64,000 bases of DNA. Origin: Limnephilus marmoratus (lineage: Eukaryota > Arthropoda > Insecta > Trichoptera > Limnephilidae). Position 1 is the first letter of the stretch. Every line of letters begins with the position of its first letter. The translations under genes were made by a program, and so were the position numbers. The stretch covers positions 52,808,727 through 52,872,726 of the forward strand of contig OU862917.1 of assembly GCA_917880885.1 (NCBI GenBank), read 5' to 3'. The notes under the pieces were generated by a model, which was not told the origin of the DNA, searched no databases, and saw nothing but the letters and a program-made list of their open reading frames with translations. Below are positions 10,430 to 20,239 of this stretch, piece after piece.

Positions 10430-12368
10430 AGATGCTTCAATTAAATACTGCGTGTAGAACATACCTTGGCCCTTAATATTATCGGTCATTTTTTTTATAA
10501 GTCTTTTAATAAGCCTATAAAAAAATAAAGTATAAGGTGTAAAAACACACTTTCAAGTCCAAACTCTCCTATTTATAAATCCCTTTTCGGTTATGGTTTT
10601 ATTGTATAATGTGGCAAATTCAGTTTATTTTATAATGATTGCAAAAAAAGTTGATATTTACACCCAATCTTACCAAAATAAAATAAAATATGCATTTTCG
10701 CGTTGTTATTTTACAATACGGCCGCTAGTCGACGAATTCGGTTTTTCAAAGTGAACCCTATGGCGTCCACCGAAGAACTACTGTTCACGCCACAGTCGCC
10801 AAACCTCAGTCACGCCCCGAACTGAGCGGGAAATGGACGCGTCACTCCGCGTCGCTTGATTTCGTGAAATCAATTTTATATTTCCGTTTTATTACAATAA
10901 ACAATGCGTAAAACAGGAATTAATATTTTTTACAGGCCTTTACGAAATCAACCTGTAAAACAAAACTCTCAAATACCTTTTCAAACCTTTCCAAAAGCTT
11001 TTTCTCAAGTATTTTTAAACTCCTCCCATAAAGGGCGTGAATTCCGATTTCGATATTTTCCTGAACTAGTGGATCACCTCAAGCATTAAGTACGAGCCTT
11101 GATAATTAAGATGTCAACCTTGAAAAATTACTCAGAACGCATTTGGACTGTTTCCCTGCTGTGCACCACAAAATTCTCCACCATGGATTTTGTAAAAATA
11201 TGGTTTAGGTTCTTGATTACACTGAACCGTCAAAATAAAATTTGATTGAAGATTAGTGTGTAATTCTGGCACACGGTGGCACCGCGTTTGGCAGTTCCGA
11301 CCAAACTGTTGGAGTGTTTTAAAATAACCCAGAGAAGGGGCGGAGAGGAGAGCGAGGGAACGGTTGACTAGAAAGGAAACCATTTAGTGTTAAAGATAAA
11401 GATACAGGAGAACATAGATGAGAGTGGGCCGAACATAATAGCTGGGCGTGTACATAAGATGCTGGCGCTATGACAATAAGCCAAATGTAACGTAACGATG
11501 CTGTGTGATGCTGACCACTCTTCTGAAAAAAGCGTTGAGCTGTGATAGACGTTTCCACTACGTCTATCATTCGAATTACCACATTCATAAATTAAAGATT
11601 ATGTGTGCAAATATATGATGGCAGATATTGGTTTGAAATTGGGTTGAAAATTAGTTCTCAATGTTTTATTAAATTGGGTAACATGTTGTAACATATAATT
11701 TTTGGGACATTGTATTCTAAGGTTCTTGGACCTATTTATTTTGAGCTACGAATTACAAGTTCATCGTGTGCAGCTAATCTTGTGATCTAAGTATGTTCCT
11801 CTATTTTGTTGTATTCAGATTGAGATGTATGCTGACTCACAATTTTAATATAGCACGAACAGATGATTAATTTACAGATTAGTAAAAAATATAATTTAGG
11901 CACATCGTGTCTTAGATCATATTCAGCTTTGTTTAAGACTAATTTGATTATAAAATATTGTACATTTTTAACTAGGTATATTAAATATGTATTCATGTAG
12001 ATTTAGATTTCATGCTTATTCGTACACTGCGACTTTCATCGGATTATAAATTGAATAATCTTAAACAACCAGAACAGAATAAGACGAAATCGCCGTTATC
12101 GTTTTACTTCAAACCATGATTCAGCAAGAACGACTTTGCAAATCCTTTGTTTTCGATTGAAAACTGACGTGACTAAGATGTGATTCTGTAAAAACTATCA
12201 GTTTGTGGTTAAACGTTTCCAGAAGATAGCGAGAACAGCACGTTTATACATCATGACCACAAGACAATCTATGAGGCATTGCAATATTATGATTGTAGGT
12301 AATAAAAGCTGTGAAATAGCCACACAATAAAACATAAATGCAGTCGAAATGGCATGAGAAGATCATTG
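10430..12368. other. No recognisable feature
   Basis: AT-rich and featureless apart from scattered short ORFs in both strands (none longer than 90 codons and none with a recognisable motif). A GTCGACGAATTC string at 10730 looks like a cloning linker but stands alone. Confidence 0.45.
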
Positions 12369-12376
12369 CTCCTGTC

Positions 12377-13365
12377 CAGTGGCAGTTTTATTAACAGTAG
12401 TCGTGAACAGTAGTCGTTGTCTATAAGGGGCGTATGTGCAGTGAACTCCAAAACCACAGCAAAGACGAAAAAGGCGACATGAATTCATTGTAATATACTA
12501 CATTTGGAACAGGGCGCCAATTAAACTTTTTACTAAAAAATCCATCCGTATGAAAATCCATACACAGGAGCGGAATTCAGAACGCACCTGTGGACAGATA
12601 ACTCCTATAGAATATTCCGTATACCTCTCATCTCCAAGCTCTCTAAATCTCTCCAAAATCTCTAGAGCCAAAATATCCGTATTTTGTGAACGTGATATCC
12701 GAATTTTCAAAAAATTCACTTAATTAAACTTTCGAATATTGTTTTTTTTTTTTTGTGTGCCTCGGATTAAAGCGAAAAACAGTAAAATTGATTATTGGAT
12801 ACAGCGCCCTTGAGGTGATTTTTCACAAAAAGGGCGCTCTACTAATTATCCAATTATTATTATTATTTATTAAACATACATTTATTTTGCATTATTGATG
12901 TTAAATAAAAATATATTGTTGGGGTTTTATCTACTTATTTGAATTTAGATTTTTTATAGAATGCAAATCTTGGAAGTGGAAATTAACCAACTTCCCGGCA
13001 TCCGATCGAGGTGAAACTCGGCAGATAAACTCATTGTCGGTGACAATGTATTCTACCAACTTTTGGTAGCACTCACGCACACAAACGCATTTTTTTGAAA
13101 TTGGCTGTTATGCTAGCCGATCCAAAAGATGACCCTACCAGGTCGTGCTGTTCGTTATGTAGGACTGTGGCGTAAAGTCGAAATTGTTTCACTACTTAAT
13201 AAAAATAGATGTATTATATTTAAAAAACTTGCTTCTACAGATTGATTTTTACCACTTTACCGAGATTTTACAACCATTTGAGGCTTTCGTAGATTTTAAT
13301 TAACTTATTTTTCTACTCTAAACTTTGATTGAGCCCCTAATGTGAATGACCATGAACCGCCACTG
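12377..13365. mobile_element. Non-autonomous hAT-type element with 8-bp TSD (H2)
   Basis: CAGTGGCAGTTTT at the left and AACCGCCACTG at the right bound a 989-bp insert flanked by the exact 8-bp duplication CTCCTGTC (12369-12376 and 13366-13373). The interior carries a stem-loop LINE tail at 12801-12870 and a 73-codon minus ORF with no known motif. No transposase is encoded. End sequence and duplication length are hAT-like. Confidence 0.85.
12801..12870 (+). repeat. LINE-type 3' stem-loop tail with (ATT)n (copy b)
   Basis: ACAGCGCCCTTGAGGTGATT, TTTCAC and GGGCGCTCTACTAATTATCC precede (ATT)n. It is carried inside hAT element H2, so either the hAT element captured it or it inserted there later. 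Confidence 0.65.
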
Positions 13366-14028
13366 CTCCTGTCTGCTACCAGTTGGGTAAAACTATAAAC
13401 ATAATGAGACAATATAATATACATTATGTTATTAAGCCTGCATAACAAAAGTTACATGTTATTTTATTATGGTTTCCCCAGCGACAAATATATTAATGTT
13501 ATATAGCTTCCGTCTATGAAACACAATAAAACACATCGACAAAAAAGAGATAAAATAGGACTAAAACCGCAGAAGTCGGTTAGTGACCTTCGGTTAGTAA
13601 CTTGGTGGTGATATGAAAGGTTGAAATTGTATGAAATAATAGACGCAATATTTATTGTTAGTCATTTAATTAAATATTTACCCTTTTGGGGGCGGTGTGT
13701 ATATTTGAAAATACATAGATTTAAGAATTGTTTTCGTGTATTAATTATAATTAATACAAATGAGCGCTAAGTCAATTATAACAATAATTATTGGTAAAAT
13801 TGGCTAAGCGCGCATTTTTTTTTTTATATATTCTGAAATGTGATTTTTTTATTCAAACCCGACCGAATTTATTTTTCCCCAGTTTTTTTAAAGGGTGAAA
13901 GGATTTTTGGAAGTTAATTTTTTTTAAATTGAATTATATGATATATTTTTTGTACAAAGTGTGTGATTTGCAATTTTGTGTGAAACACGCCCTCTGAAAC
14001 CTAATGTTCTTTCAAATTGGGAAATTTT

Positions 14029-14245
14029 TGAAGTAAAACTTCTTTACACACGCTTGACGTTGAGCGTTACGAAAAGTGTGATCGGGCGAGGCGAACGGTT
14101 GGGCCTTTATGCACGCTTGACATGGGGAGTAAGCTGGTGAATGCGTGACGAGAGCGTTATAAAAAGTGTGATCGGGCGAGGCGAACGGTCGGGCGAAGCG
14201 AACGGAAGTTGAGAGGGAAATATAAGTTAGTTTAGTTTTACTTCA
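14029..14245. repeat. Direct-repeat block inside a small inverted-repeat element
   Basis: Two direct copies of a GAGCGTTA..AAAAGTGTGATCGGGCGAGG plus CGAACGGT unit (about 14060-14100 and 14155-14192) sit between inverted pieces GAAGTAAAACTTC (14030) and GTTTTACTTC (14237). ACACGCTTGAC also occurs twice. GC-rich relative to its flanks. A related GAAGTGAAACTTC end occurs at 37253. Probably a MITE-like repeat; no target duplication was identified. Confidence 0.5.
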
Positions 14246-14378
14246 GTCGTGTGGTCTAAAGCACACTCTTTTTTTTTTAAATAACTACCTATGTTCTACC
14301 ACACCAAGAAACTATTATTAACACCTCATTTGCTCTTTTATCCTTATTTTAAAGATGCTCGAAGTTTTACCTATATTA

Positions 14379-14606
14379 AAAAAATGAAAAGATATTTCTT
14401 TGTTAGGACCCCTTATATATTTTTTAAAAATTTACTTATATATTTTATTAGTATTTACTTATATTTTTTATTTACGCCGAACGATTTCGAAACGACCTTT
14501 CTTTCTAATTATATATTTGCCCTGAGGAAGGAACGGTCGTTACGAAACCGGTCGGCGTAAATAAAATATATGAGTGGTTCTAACAAAGAAATATTGTTTC
14601 ATTTAT
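14379..14606. mobile_element. Palindromic hammerhead element, family C
   Basis: The left arm (from 14381, ATGAAAAGATATTTCTTTGT) is an inverted copy of the right end (to 14606, ACAAAGAAATATTGTTTCAT). Both arms have a TTTACGCCGA/TCGGCGTAAA core edge, so the 3' tails face outward and the two 5' parts meet near 14505. The right arm keeps an intact hammerhead core; the left-arm core (complement of 14480-14510) is decayed. A 35-bp duplication inside the left arm (TTTACTTATAT...TTTACTTATAT) distorts the palindrome. The 3' terminal block GTGGTTCTAACAAAG..TTGTTTCAT is shared with the elements at 15360-16016 and 37855-37997. Confidence 0.65.
14511..14562 (+). ncRNA. Hammerhead ribozyme motif, family C right arm
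   Basis: Core: CTGAGGA (14522-14528), one extra A, helix II 14530-14543 (G-C, G.A mismatch, A-T, A-T, C-G), GAAAC (14544-14548), CGGTC with the predicted cleavage after C14553. Helix III is the self-complementary ACCGGT. Helix I pairs GCC (14519-14521) with GGC (14554-14556) and, past a two-base GT bulge, ATTT with AAAT. The G.A mismatch in helix II may lower activity. Confidence 0.6.
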
Positions 14607-14609
14607 TTG

Positions 14610-15359
14610 TAATGGATAACCACAAAATTATAGCTACAATCAAACATATTTTTAAAAAATTGTTCCCTATGTAAATTATGCCCTATTGTCCCTCTCACCT
14701 CTCCATTCCCGCCCATCCATTGAGATCTTTAAGTCTATTGTTGTAATTAGTTTTATGAAACATGTTGGTTTTATAAATATTAAAAGTAGTTAAAACTAAG
14801 TGCATATTAATTTTAAATTGATTATTATTATAAAGGAATTGTAGATGGATGTTTAAGTGGCTCGAAGTGACCATGTCTTCATGTCTTCGTGTCTACTGTC
14901 TACCGCACCGTGGGAAAACTGTATGAAAGAGATGTAACAGACTGGAACTTTTAGTTGCGGAAGAGTGGGGACATTAATACGTATTGTAGTTGCATTAAAC
15001 CATTCATTAATCCGCTGGGCGAGACAGATCTCGGATCAGATCAAAGACAACAATATAGCAACAATTTAGGTAACTGCAGTCGTGTAAATTGCGGTAAATA
15101 AAGCAGACTACAATGAACTCGAGCGGTACAAGTACAGTACATCTATGAGCAAAACAAGCTCGATGAGGCTAGTTGGACCAGTCTGACCAAGGTTGAAAAT
15201 ATTATTTAATAATATCGCTGGTCCGTGAAAAATCACGGGATATTATGTTAGTAAATATAGTTAGTTAAAAAAAACTTAAGAAATTTGAGTAAAAGAAATA
15301 CATTCGACGTTTAAAAAAAAAATTTCGGTAAAAAATATTGCATTAAAGGAAGTTATTTA
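14610..15359. other. No recognisable feature
   Basis: AT-rich sequence with no ORF of note and no repeat partner that I could find between the two palindromic hammerhead elements. Confidence 0.5.
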
Positions 15360-15402
15360 ATAGAATGAAACAAGTACTTTGTTTAAAAACCACTTTATTT
15401 TT

Positions 15403-15466
15403 ATTTATATTTGTCGACCGGTTTCGGTTGAACTCAACCATCTTCAGGACAATAAACGTATAAAAT
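15403..15466 (-). ncRNA. Hammerhead ribozyme motif, family A left arm
   Basis: On the minus strand: helix I strand ending TTGTC, CTGAAGA, one extra T, helix II GGTTG-AGTT-CAACC, GAAAC, CGGTC, then GACAA and TATAAA pairing back to TTTATA across a bulge. It is the near-identical partner of the right-arm copy, differing by T for A after the CTGAAGA core and a few helix I changes. Confidence 0.75.
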
Positions 15467-15477
15467 TTATGGTTCCA

Positions 15478-15600
15478 TGACAGTTCATCCTGCGACAATT
15501 CATCCGGCGACAGTTCATCCTGCGATAGTTCATCCGGCCGACAGTTCATCCTGCCGACAGTTCATCCCGCCGACAATTCATCCGGCGACAATTCATCCTG
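15478..15600. repeat. Minisatellite, eight 15-16 bp units (left arm)
   Basis: Eight tandem units of the form CGACAGTTCATCCTG with alternating A/G at the sixth base and CTG/CGG ends. The right arm has eight inverted units at 15777-15902. The equal number in both arms suggests they arose from the same template. Confidence 0.85.
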
Positions 15601-15776
15601 CCTGATCATTTAGAAGATTTTTTCTTCAAGTAAGTATGCAAAGAGGATATATGGCCGTACAACCTTACAGCGGATTTCCACTCAAGATGCCTTCAGATAT
15701 AAGAATATCGATTTTGGTTGTACGGCCGTATATCCTCTTTGCATACTTACTTAAAAAAAATCTTCTAAATGATCAG

Positions 15777-15902
15777 GCAGGATGAATTGTCGCCGGGTGA
15801 ATTGTCGGCGGGATGAACTGTCGGCAGGATGAACTGTCGGCAGGATGAACTGTCGCAGGATGAACTGTCGCCGGATGAATTGTCGCAGGACGAATTGTCG
15901 GG
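15777..15902. repeat. Minisatellite, eight 15-16 bp units (right arm)
   Basis: Eight tandem units of the form CAGGATGAACTGTCGG, inverted relative to 15478-15600. The order of unit variants is similar but not identical to the mirror image of the left arm. Confidence 0.85.
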
Positions 15903-15910
15903 TCACCAAA

Positions 15911-15973
15911 ATTTATATGTTTATTGTCCTGAAGAAGGTTGAGTTCAACCGAAACCGGTCGACAAATATAAAT
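15911..15973 (+). ncRNA. Hammerhead ribozyme motif, family A right arm
   Basis: All parts of a type I hammerhead are visible. Helix I: ATTTATAT (15911-15918) pairs with ATATAAAT (15966-15973) and TTGTC (15924-15928) with GACAA (15961-15965), with a five-base GTTTA bulge on the 5' side. Core: CTGAAGA (15929-15935), one extra A, helix II GGTTG/CAACC with loop AGTT (15937-15950), GAAAC (15951-15955), then CGGTC with cleavage predicted after C15960. Helix III is only the self-complementary ACCGGT, as in hammerheads of Penelope-like elements that work best as dimers. The one-base insertion after A9 is unusual but known in the chrysanthemum chlorotic mottle viroid ribozyme. Confidence 0.8.
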
Positions 15974-16059
15974 AAAAATAAAGTGGTTTTTAAACAAAGT
16001 ACTTGTTTCATTCTATATAATGTCAAGCCACAAAGTGTTTGCTTTCTACGATAAGTTAT

Positions 16060-16133
16060 AATAATAAATTTAATAATAAATTTGGACAACTTATATAGCG
16101 CTGTTTTTGCGAAAAATCGCCTCAAGAGCGCTG
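16060..16133 (-). repeat. LINE-type 3' stem-loop tail (copy c)
   Basis: Complement reads ACAGCGCTCTTGAGGCGATT, TTCGCAAAAACAGCGCTATA, then AAGTTGTCC and (ATT)n-like sequence. Outer stem AGCGCT/AGCGCT and inner hairpin GCGA/TCGC are compensatory variants of the other copies, which supports a conserved RNA fold. Confidence 0.65.
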
Positions 16134-16788
16134 TTATTTTAACTCTTGTCTAAATTCTTCACACAATATCTTAAAACCTTAAAGTGAACAAAAATTATGA
16201 TTTGTATACGAAGGTACTTACTTACCAAGATTATTTTAGTTACTTTTACACCGATTTAATTATACTTCATAAATTTAGTTATTTATTTTAAATTTTATTT
16301 CGTGTTTTATGTATTTTTCCTAACCAATGTGTGAAAAAATCTTGCATACATCTAAATCAAAGATATTCAAATAAACAAGAGATATGCTATGGTGTCCGCG
16401 CAACTGTCGCCTGACTACGCGCTAATTAGCGTAGTTTTCATACAAAAAGAATTTGTTCATTTCGTTGATTTTTTGAAAATGTGCATTAATATTGGTTAAC
16501 AATATATTTTAAATAAGGAAAGAATTCGTTCATTTAATTTAACGTTCGTTTGGTTTATTCGTTAATTATTTGTTCTTTTAGTTTATTTGTTAATTGGTAA
16601 ACAATATCGGCGACACCCGGAAGCGCAGACCCACATAGTAAAAACAGCAGATAGCACATCTACTTATTTTTCAATATCTTTCATCTAAATAGAAATTCAA
16701 AAACACAAACAAACATCGGTTCGTATTTTGAAAATGAAAATGAAAATAAAATAATAAAACTGTAGCGCGTAGAAGATTCTGCAATATT
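16134..16788. other. No recognisable feature
   Basis: AT-rich sequence leading to the truncated mariner. A short palindrome TACGCGCTAATTAGCGTA is at 16418-16435. No ORF of note. Confidence 0.45.
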
Positions 16789-17523
16789 TGAGGTTTTCGT
16801 CAATTCAATGATGCGCCAAGCATTCCTCTCATTCGAAAATGGGTCAAAAAGTTTGAAGAGATCGGTACAACGCTGGCAAAACCAAAATCCGGGCGACCAA
16901 GGTCATCGAGAACGGTAGAAAACGTAGAGAGTGTTTATCAGTCTTTTCGTGACTACTCGAACTTTTCAATTCGGAAGCGCGCAAGTGCTTTAAATGTGCA
17001 TAGATCATCGTTACACAGCATTTTGCACAAAGACCTAATGCTGTACCCCTACAAACTTACTGGCTTTAACCAAAGGACATGGTTCCAGCAAGACGGAGCA
17101 ACATTACATACGTCCAATACGTCTCTGCCATGAGTTCGTGAAATTTTCCCTGGCAAATTGATCTCCAGGAGAGGTGACATAAATTGGTCTCCTCGTGGTC
17201 ATGACCTAACCCCTATGGACTTTTTCCTGTGGGGTTATCTCAAATCTAAAGTGTACGCCAAAAATCCAACTTCCCTTAAAAGAAAATATCCGTCGCGAAA
17301 TGGCAGCCATCACTAAGCCTACCTGGCGAGTCGTCATAAGAAATTTTACTCTTCGATTAAATGAATGCCGCGAACGTGAGCGTTTATATTTGGACGATAT
17401 TATTTATCCAAAATAAATTCCCAAATTGTGTGTTTTAGTATTTAAAAAAACATTTTTCCGATAGAACCCTTACTTTTTTTTAAATCGATCCACTAAATAT
17501 GAACTTTCTTTTGGGACACCCTG
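16789..17523 (+). mobile_element. Dead mariner transposon, DD41D (rosa-like), 5' truncated
   Basis: Broken frames encode an N-terminal helix-turn-helix part (RKWVKKFEEIGTTLAKPKSG then RPRS, and later SIRKRASALNVHRSSLHSIL) and the C-terminal catalytic part (TWFQQDGATLHTS, REIFPGKLISRRGDINW, DLTPMDFFLWGYLKSKVY, NFTLRLNECRER). Between the Asp of QQD and the Asp of PMD there are 41 codons, matching the DD41D group of mariners. The stretch with the first catalytic Asp is deleted between about 17050 and 17065, there is an in-frame TGA at 17131-17133 and a frameshift near 17275. The right end, TTTTGGGACACCCTG, is followed by TA at 17524-17525. The left inverted repeat is missing. Confidence 0.85.
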
Positions 17524-17525
17524 TA

Positions 17526-17819
17526 TTTGATTTATTATGAATTTTAAGTTTGGTTATTATATTATGCATAATTAATTTATTATTCAACACACATAGCATC
17601 AGACACAAAGTCTATAATATTCTTTCGACATATAACATTTTTGAATATGTATCGTGATACAACTAAAGTGAATTATTGGATGTTAAATCGCAAATCTCCG
17701 CCAAATTTGAATTGCTAATAATAATGTCATTCATTTGCAATGCGAGTCCATTCATCCTGTCCGTGAACCTAGTGCCAATTGCCAATTTCACAACAAGACA
17801 ATATGTATAATTATTGTGC
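17526..17819. other. No recognisable feature
   Basis: AT-rich spacer between the mariner and the SINE pair; nothing identified. Confidence 0.4.
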
Positions 17820-17998
17820 GTCGCCTCGGGAACCAATTATTGGATAACAAATACTTCTGCCACAGGTCACCCCAAGTGGTTCGCTACGTTTGGCGACTTA
17901 GCAGGGTGCATGGGGTGAGTTTTGTTCAGGTCGTGGCGGTGAATGCGTCTGCGAGTCAGCTGCATGGTGGGCAAGATCGGGAGAGTGATCGCTTTTTT
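17820..17998 (+). mobile_element. SINE family S2 (copy e), 3' truncated
   Basis: Matches the 5' half of the S2 SINE (complement of 19480-19676): CGCCTCGGGAACCAATTATT, GGATAACA, TCTGCCACAGGTCACC, GGTTCGCTACGTTTGGCGAC, GCATGGGGTGAG. It ends where the minus-strand copy at 18002-18457 begins with its tail, so the two face each other. The segment GGTTCGCTACG resembles a Pol III B box. Confidence 0.65.
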
Positions 17999-18001
17999 GC
18001 A

Positions 18002-18457
18002 TTAGCTCCACACAGGAGACCCTCAGGAAAATAATTTCCATCAGGGCCTTCGTCATCTTAGGGGATGCTGTGTGGAGGATCTTTTTAAGGAAAGGAAGGA
18101 GAGGGAGTTCTGGAAAAAAAGGTATGAGGGATGGGTAGAAATCTGGGGTTCAGTGTAACCAAGATGACGGACGTATGAATCCATCCCTCCAGCTGCGGTG
18201 CAAGACAATGGGCCGAGAGATTCGAGCTGGAGAGGTCAAAAGGCCTCCCACAACCAGTCTCTCTCGATCCGGCCGCCACACAGCAGGGGGCAAACGCATC
18301 CGCCGCCAAGACCTGGACAAACCTCACCCCACGAATCCAGGAAAAATGCTTGCTAAATCACCAACGTAGCGAACCACTTAGGTGACCTACGGTAGAGGTG
18401 TTGGTCTTCCAATAAATGGTTCCCGGGGCGGTGGTAACCATACTCGCCTCCCAAATT
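18002..18457 (-). mobile_element. SINE family S2 (copy b)
   Basis: On the minus strand: a head with GGGAGGCGAGTATGG, TTATTGGAAGACCAACACC, AGGTCACCTAAGTGGTTCGC, a central region with GGCGGCGGATGCG, then the tail CTCCACACAGCATCCCCTAA, GATGACGAAGGCCCTGATGG and CCTGAGGG. Two extra central segments (GGCCGAGAGATTCGAGC and neighbours, 18208-18285) are absent from copy 19338-19676. The last 100 bp are almost the 3' UTR of the LINE at 21288-22202. Confidence 0.75.
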
Positions 18458-18514
18458 GAGAGATGTTCCATGCCTTATCACTATACATCATGGTAGGTAC
18501 CTGAACATCGCTTC

Positions 18515-18572
18515 TTTGAAAAAAAATTATTAGCGCCACCCTCGTTCAGTCCTCCATTAGTGGAGTTTCATG
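18515..18572 (-). mobile_element. Small fragment of RTE-like LINE
   Basis: The complement includes CTCCACTAATGGAGGACTGA and ACGAGGGTGGCGCTAATAA, matching 20297-20345 of the RTE-like LINE (NSINGGLNAVGTNKK region). It is a 58-bp scrap. Confidence 0.55.
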
Positions 18573-19337
18573 GCATTATCAATTTATTTTATTTTTTATT
18601 GTAATATAAAGAATATGAGTTACATTTATATGTATATACTTTACAAGACATCATTGGTCATGTACACCGTACACCTTATCAGAAAAGAGCAACTCTTTTA
18701 CGCGACAAAGAAGTCTAATGATTCTTACTTAGGTTTTTTAATACAATTATAATTAAACTGTCACCATACAACCGCCGACTTCCATGATTCTTTCTAAACG
18801 ATGATCACTTAAAAATAAATAATATTGCTGTCTCCAACATCGGATAAGGCGGACGCTAAGCCAGTTTACTCCATCCATCTATCACGATACAAATAATCCC
18901 ACACATCAGTGGCGGCTCCCATCTCCCATCAAGCGACGGGCGCCACTTTGTATTTTATGGCGACACTGTCTCTGTCTCGTGCCTCATTGTCATGGCAATT
19001 TGTGTCTCCGAATTGCACAAATGTGCAGTTTGAGTCAAGTGCAAGGCGCGCCCGGCTGCAGCGAGACAGGCTGCACTTGAGGTTACGCTAAACAGTACCC
19101 CGTTGTAAAAGATAACTACTTCATGAATAAAAAAAATCAATGGAAAAATTTAGGACTCTGGTATTTGGTCAAAGTCTAACAAGACGAAAGAATTAAACAT
19201 ACCGGTTGTCGGTGCATGGGTGCATGCGTGATTTGAAATTGTATTCCTGCGTAATTCGTTAAATTATTTTCAAAATTGGAACTGATAAGCATAAATCGAA
19301 TCAGACAAGCCATAAAATCTCATCGCCAATGTTTTTT
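18573..19337. other. No firm feature
   Basis: CAGTGGCGGCTCCC at 18907-18920 resembles a hAT left end, but I found no matching right end with an 8-bp duplication. Otherwise AT-rich and featureless. Confidence 0.4.
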
Positions 19338-19676
19338 TATATTAGCTGCACACAGAAGGCCCGAGGAAAATAATTCTCCTCAGGGCTAATGTCATCTTTT
19401 GAGATGCTGTGTGAAGGGTCTTTTTAGGATGGAAGGAGAGGAAGTTCTGGGAAGGAAAAGGGATGAGGATGAGGACGAATCCACCCCTCCCACTGCGGTG
19501 CAAGGCGATGTACGCATCCGTCGCCAAGAACCGGACAAACCTCACCCCATGAATCCGGGCACCACTATTAAGTCACCAAACGTAGCGAACCACTTCTGGC
19601 GACCTATGGCAGAGGTGTTGGTTATCCAATAAGAGGTTCCTAGGGCGGCGGTACCCATACCCGCCTTCCAAATTTT
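19338..19676 (-). mobile_element. SINE family S2 (copy a), near full length
   Basis: On the minus strand it begins TTTGGAAGGCGGGTATGGGT, continues with CCTCTTATTGGATAACCAAC, GTGGTTCGCTACGTTTGGTG, CCCGGATTCATGGGGTGAGG, GCACCGCAGTGGGAGGGG, a C-rich TTCCTTCCCAGAAC segment and the LINE-like tail AGCATCTCAAAAGATGACAT, then CCTGAGGAGAATTATTTTCC. About 335 bp. This is the best reference copy for the family. The head has no clear tRNA fold. The tail is shared with a LINE family present four times here. Confidence 0.75.
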
Positions 19677-20239
19677 TAAACAGGAATGCTGTTTAACAGG
19701 CTGCTGTTAAACAAGAATTTAAAGCTTATCGCCTTCTACATAAGGAAATTTATTGTTAGCGGCCTAATCCTGAATTTTACACGTTGTGAAGCATCGTTTT
19801 AAATAGAAAAAAACTAAGAGATCGCGAAGGGTTCAATCCCTTTGTACTAATTTCTCGTTTCAAAGACCCAAATTTAAATATTAATTCTCTTACATATTAT
19901 AATTTTTGAAGAAGAACAAATCAACATTCCTTTTGAGTCGGTGCCATCGCCACTTGAACCTCGCCGGAGAAAGGGATAGGCAGAAAGTACAGCAAAACCC
20001 ACGCGGTGCTCACAGGACAAAAGCTCTGCTGCAGAGTACAGAGTACAGAGACACAGCTGATTGTTCTTTAACCTTACTTGAACTCGCCGCTCGAGGCTCG
20101 AGGGCACGTCTCTAGCTGAACGCTGTATGCCGGATTGTCACCTTTCATGTTCAAATAAAAAAAATGTGTGCCTGCCACTGAGAAGTATGTAGTAATTTAA
20201 TAATCTGTATTTTTGTTATATGACATGTTGTGTCGGTTT

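Larger units (their letters stand above)
15360..16016. mobile_element. 657-bp palindromic hammerhead element with minisatellite arms, family A
   Basis: The two arms (15360 to about 15660, and about 15715 to 16016) are inverted copies. From the outside inward each has: a terminal block with ACAAAGTACTTGTTTCATTC, a hammerhead motif, a short spacer, a minisatellite of eight 15-16 bp units, and a conserved stem with GTAAGTATGCAAAGAGGATA; a loop of about 50 bp lies at the centre. Both ribozyme 3' tails face outward. No coding capacity is needed to explain the ORFs here: they are shadows of the minisatellite. No target duplication was identified. A sequence related to the 5' part of the family B element lies just outside at 16018-16050. 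Confidence 0.8.

Noticed and set aside
10728..10742. GTCGACGAATTCGG string that looks like a cloning linker with SalI and EcoRI sites.
   Set aside because: It stands alone in ordinary AT-rich sequence, with no vector backbone or second linker; chance is enough.
15343..16125. ORFs with repeats such as MNCRRMNCRR and IHPATVHPAT as a repeat protein gene.
   Set aside because: They are frames through the 15-bp minisatellite of the palindromic element, open in several frames at once.
18907..18925. hAT-like left end CAGTGGCGGCTCCC (and another at 40828).
   Set aside because: No right end with a matching 8-bp duplication could be found, so no element is called.
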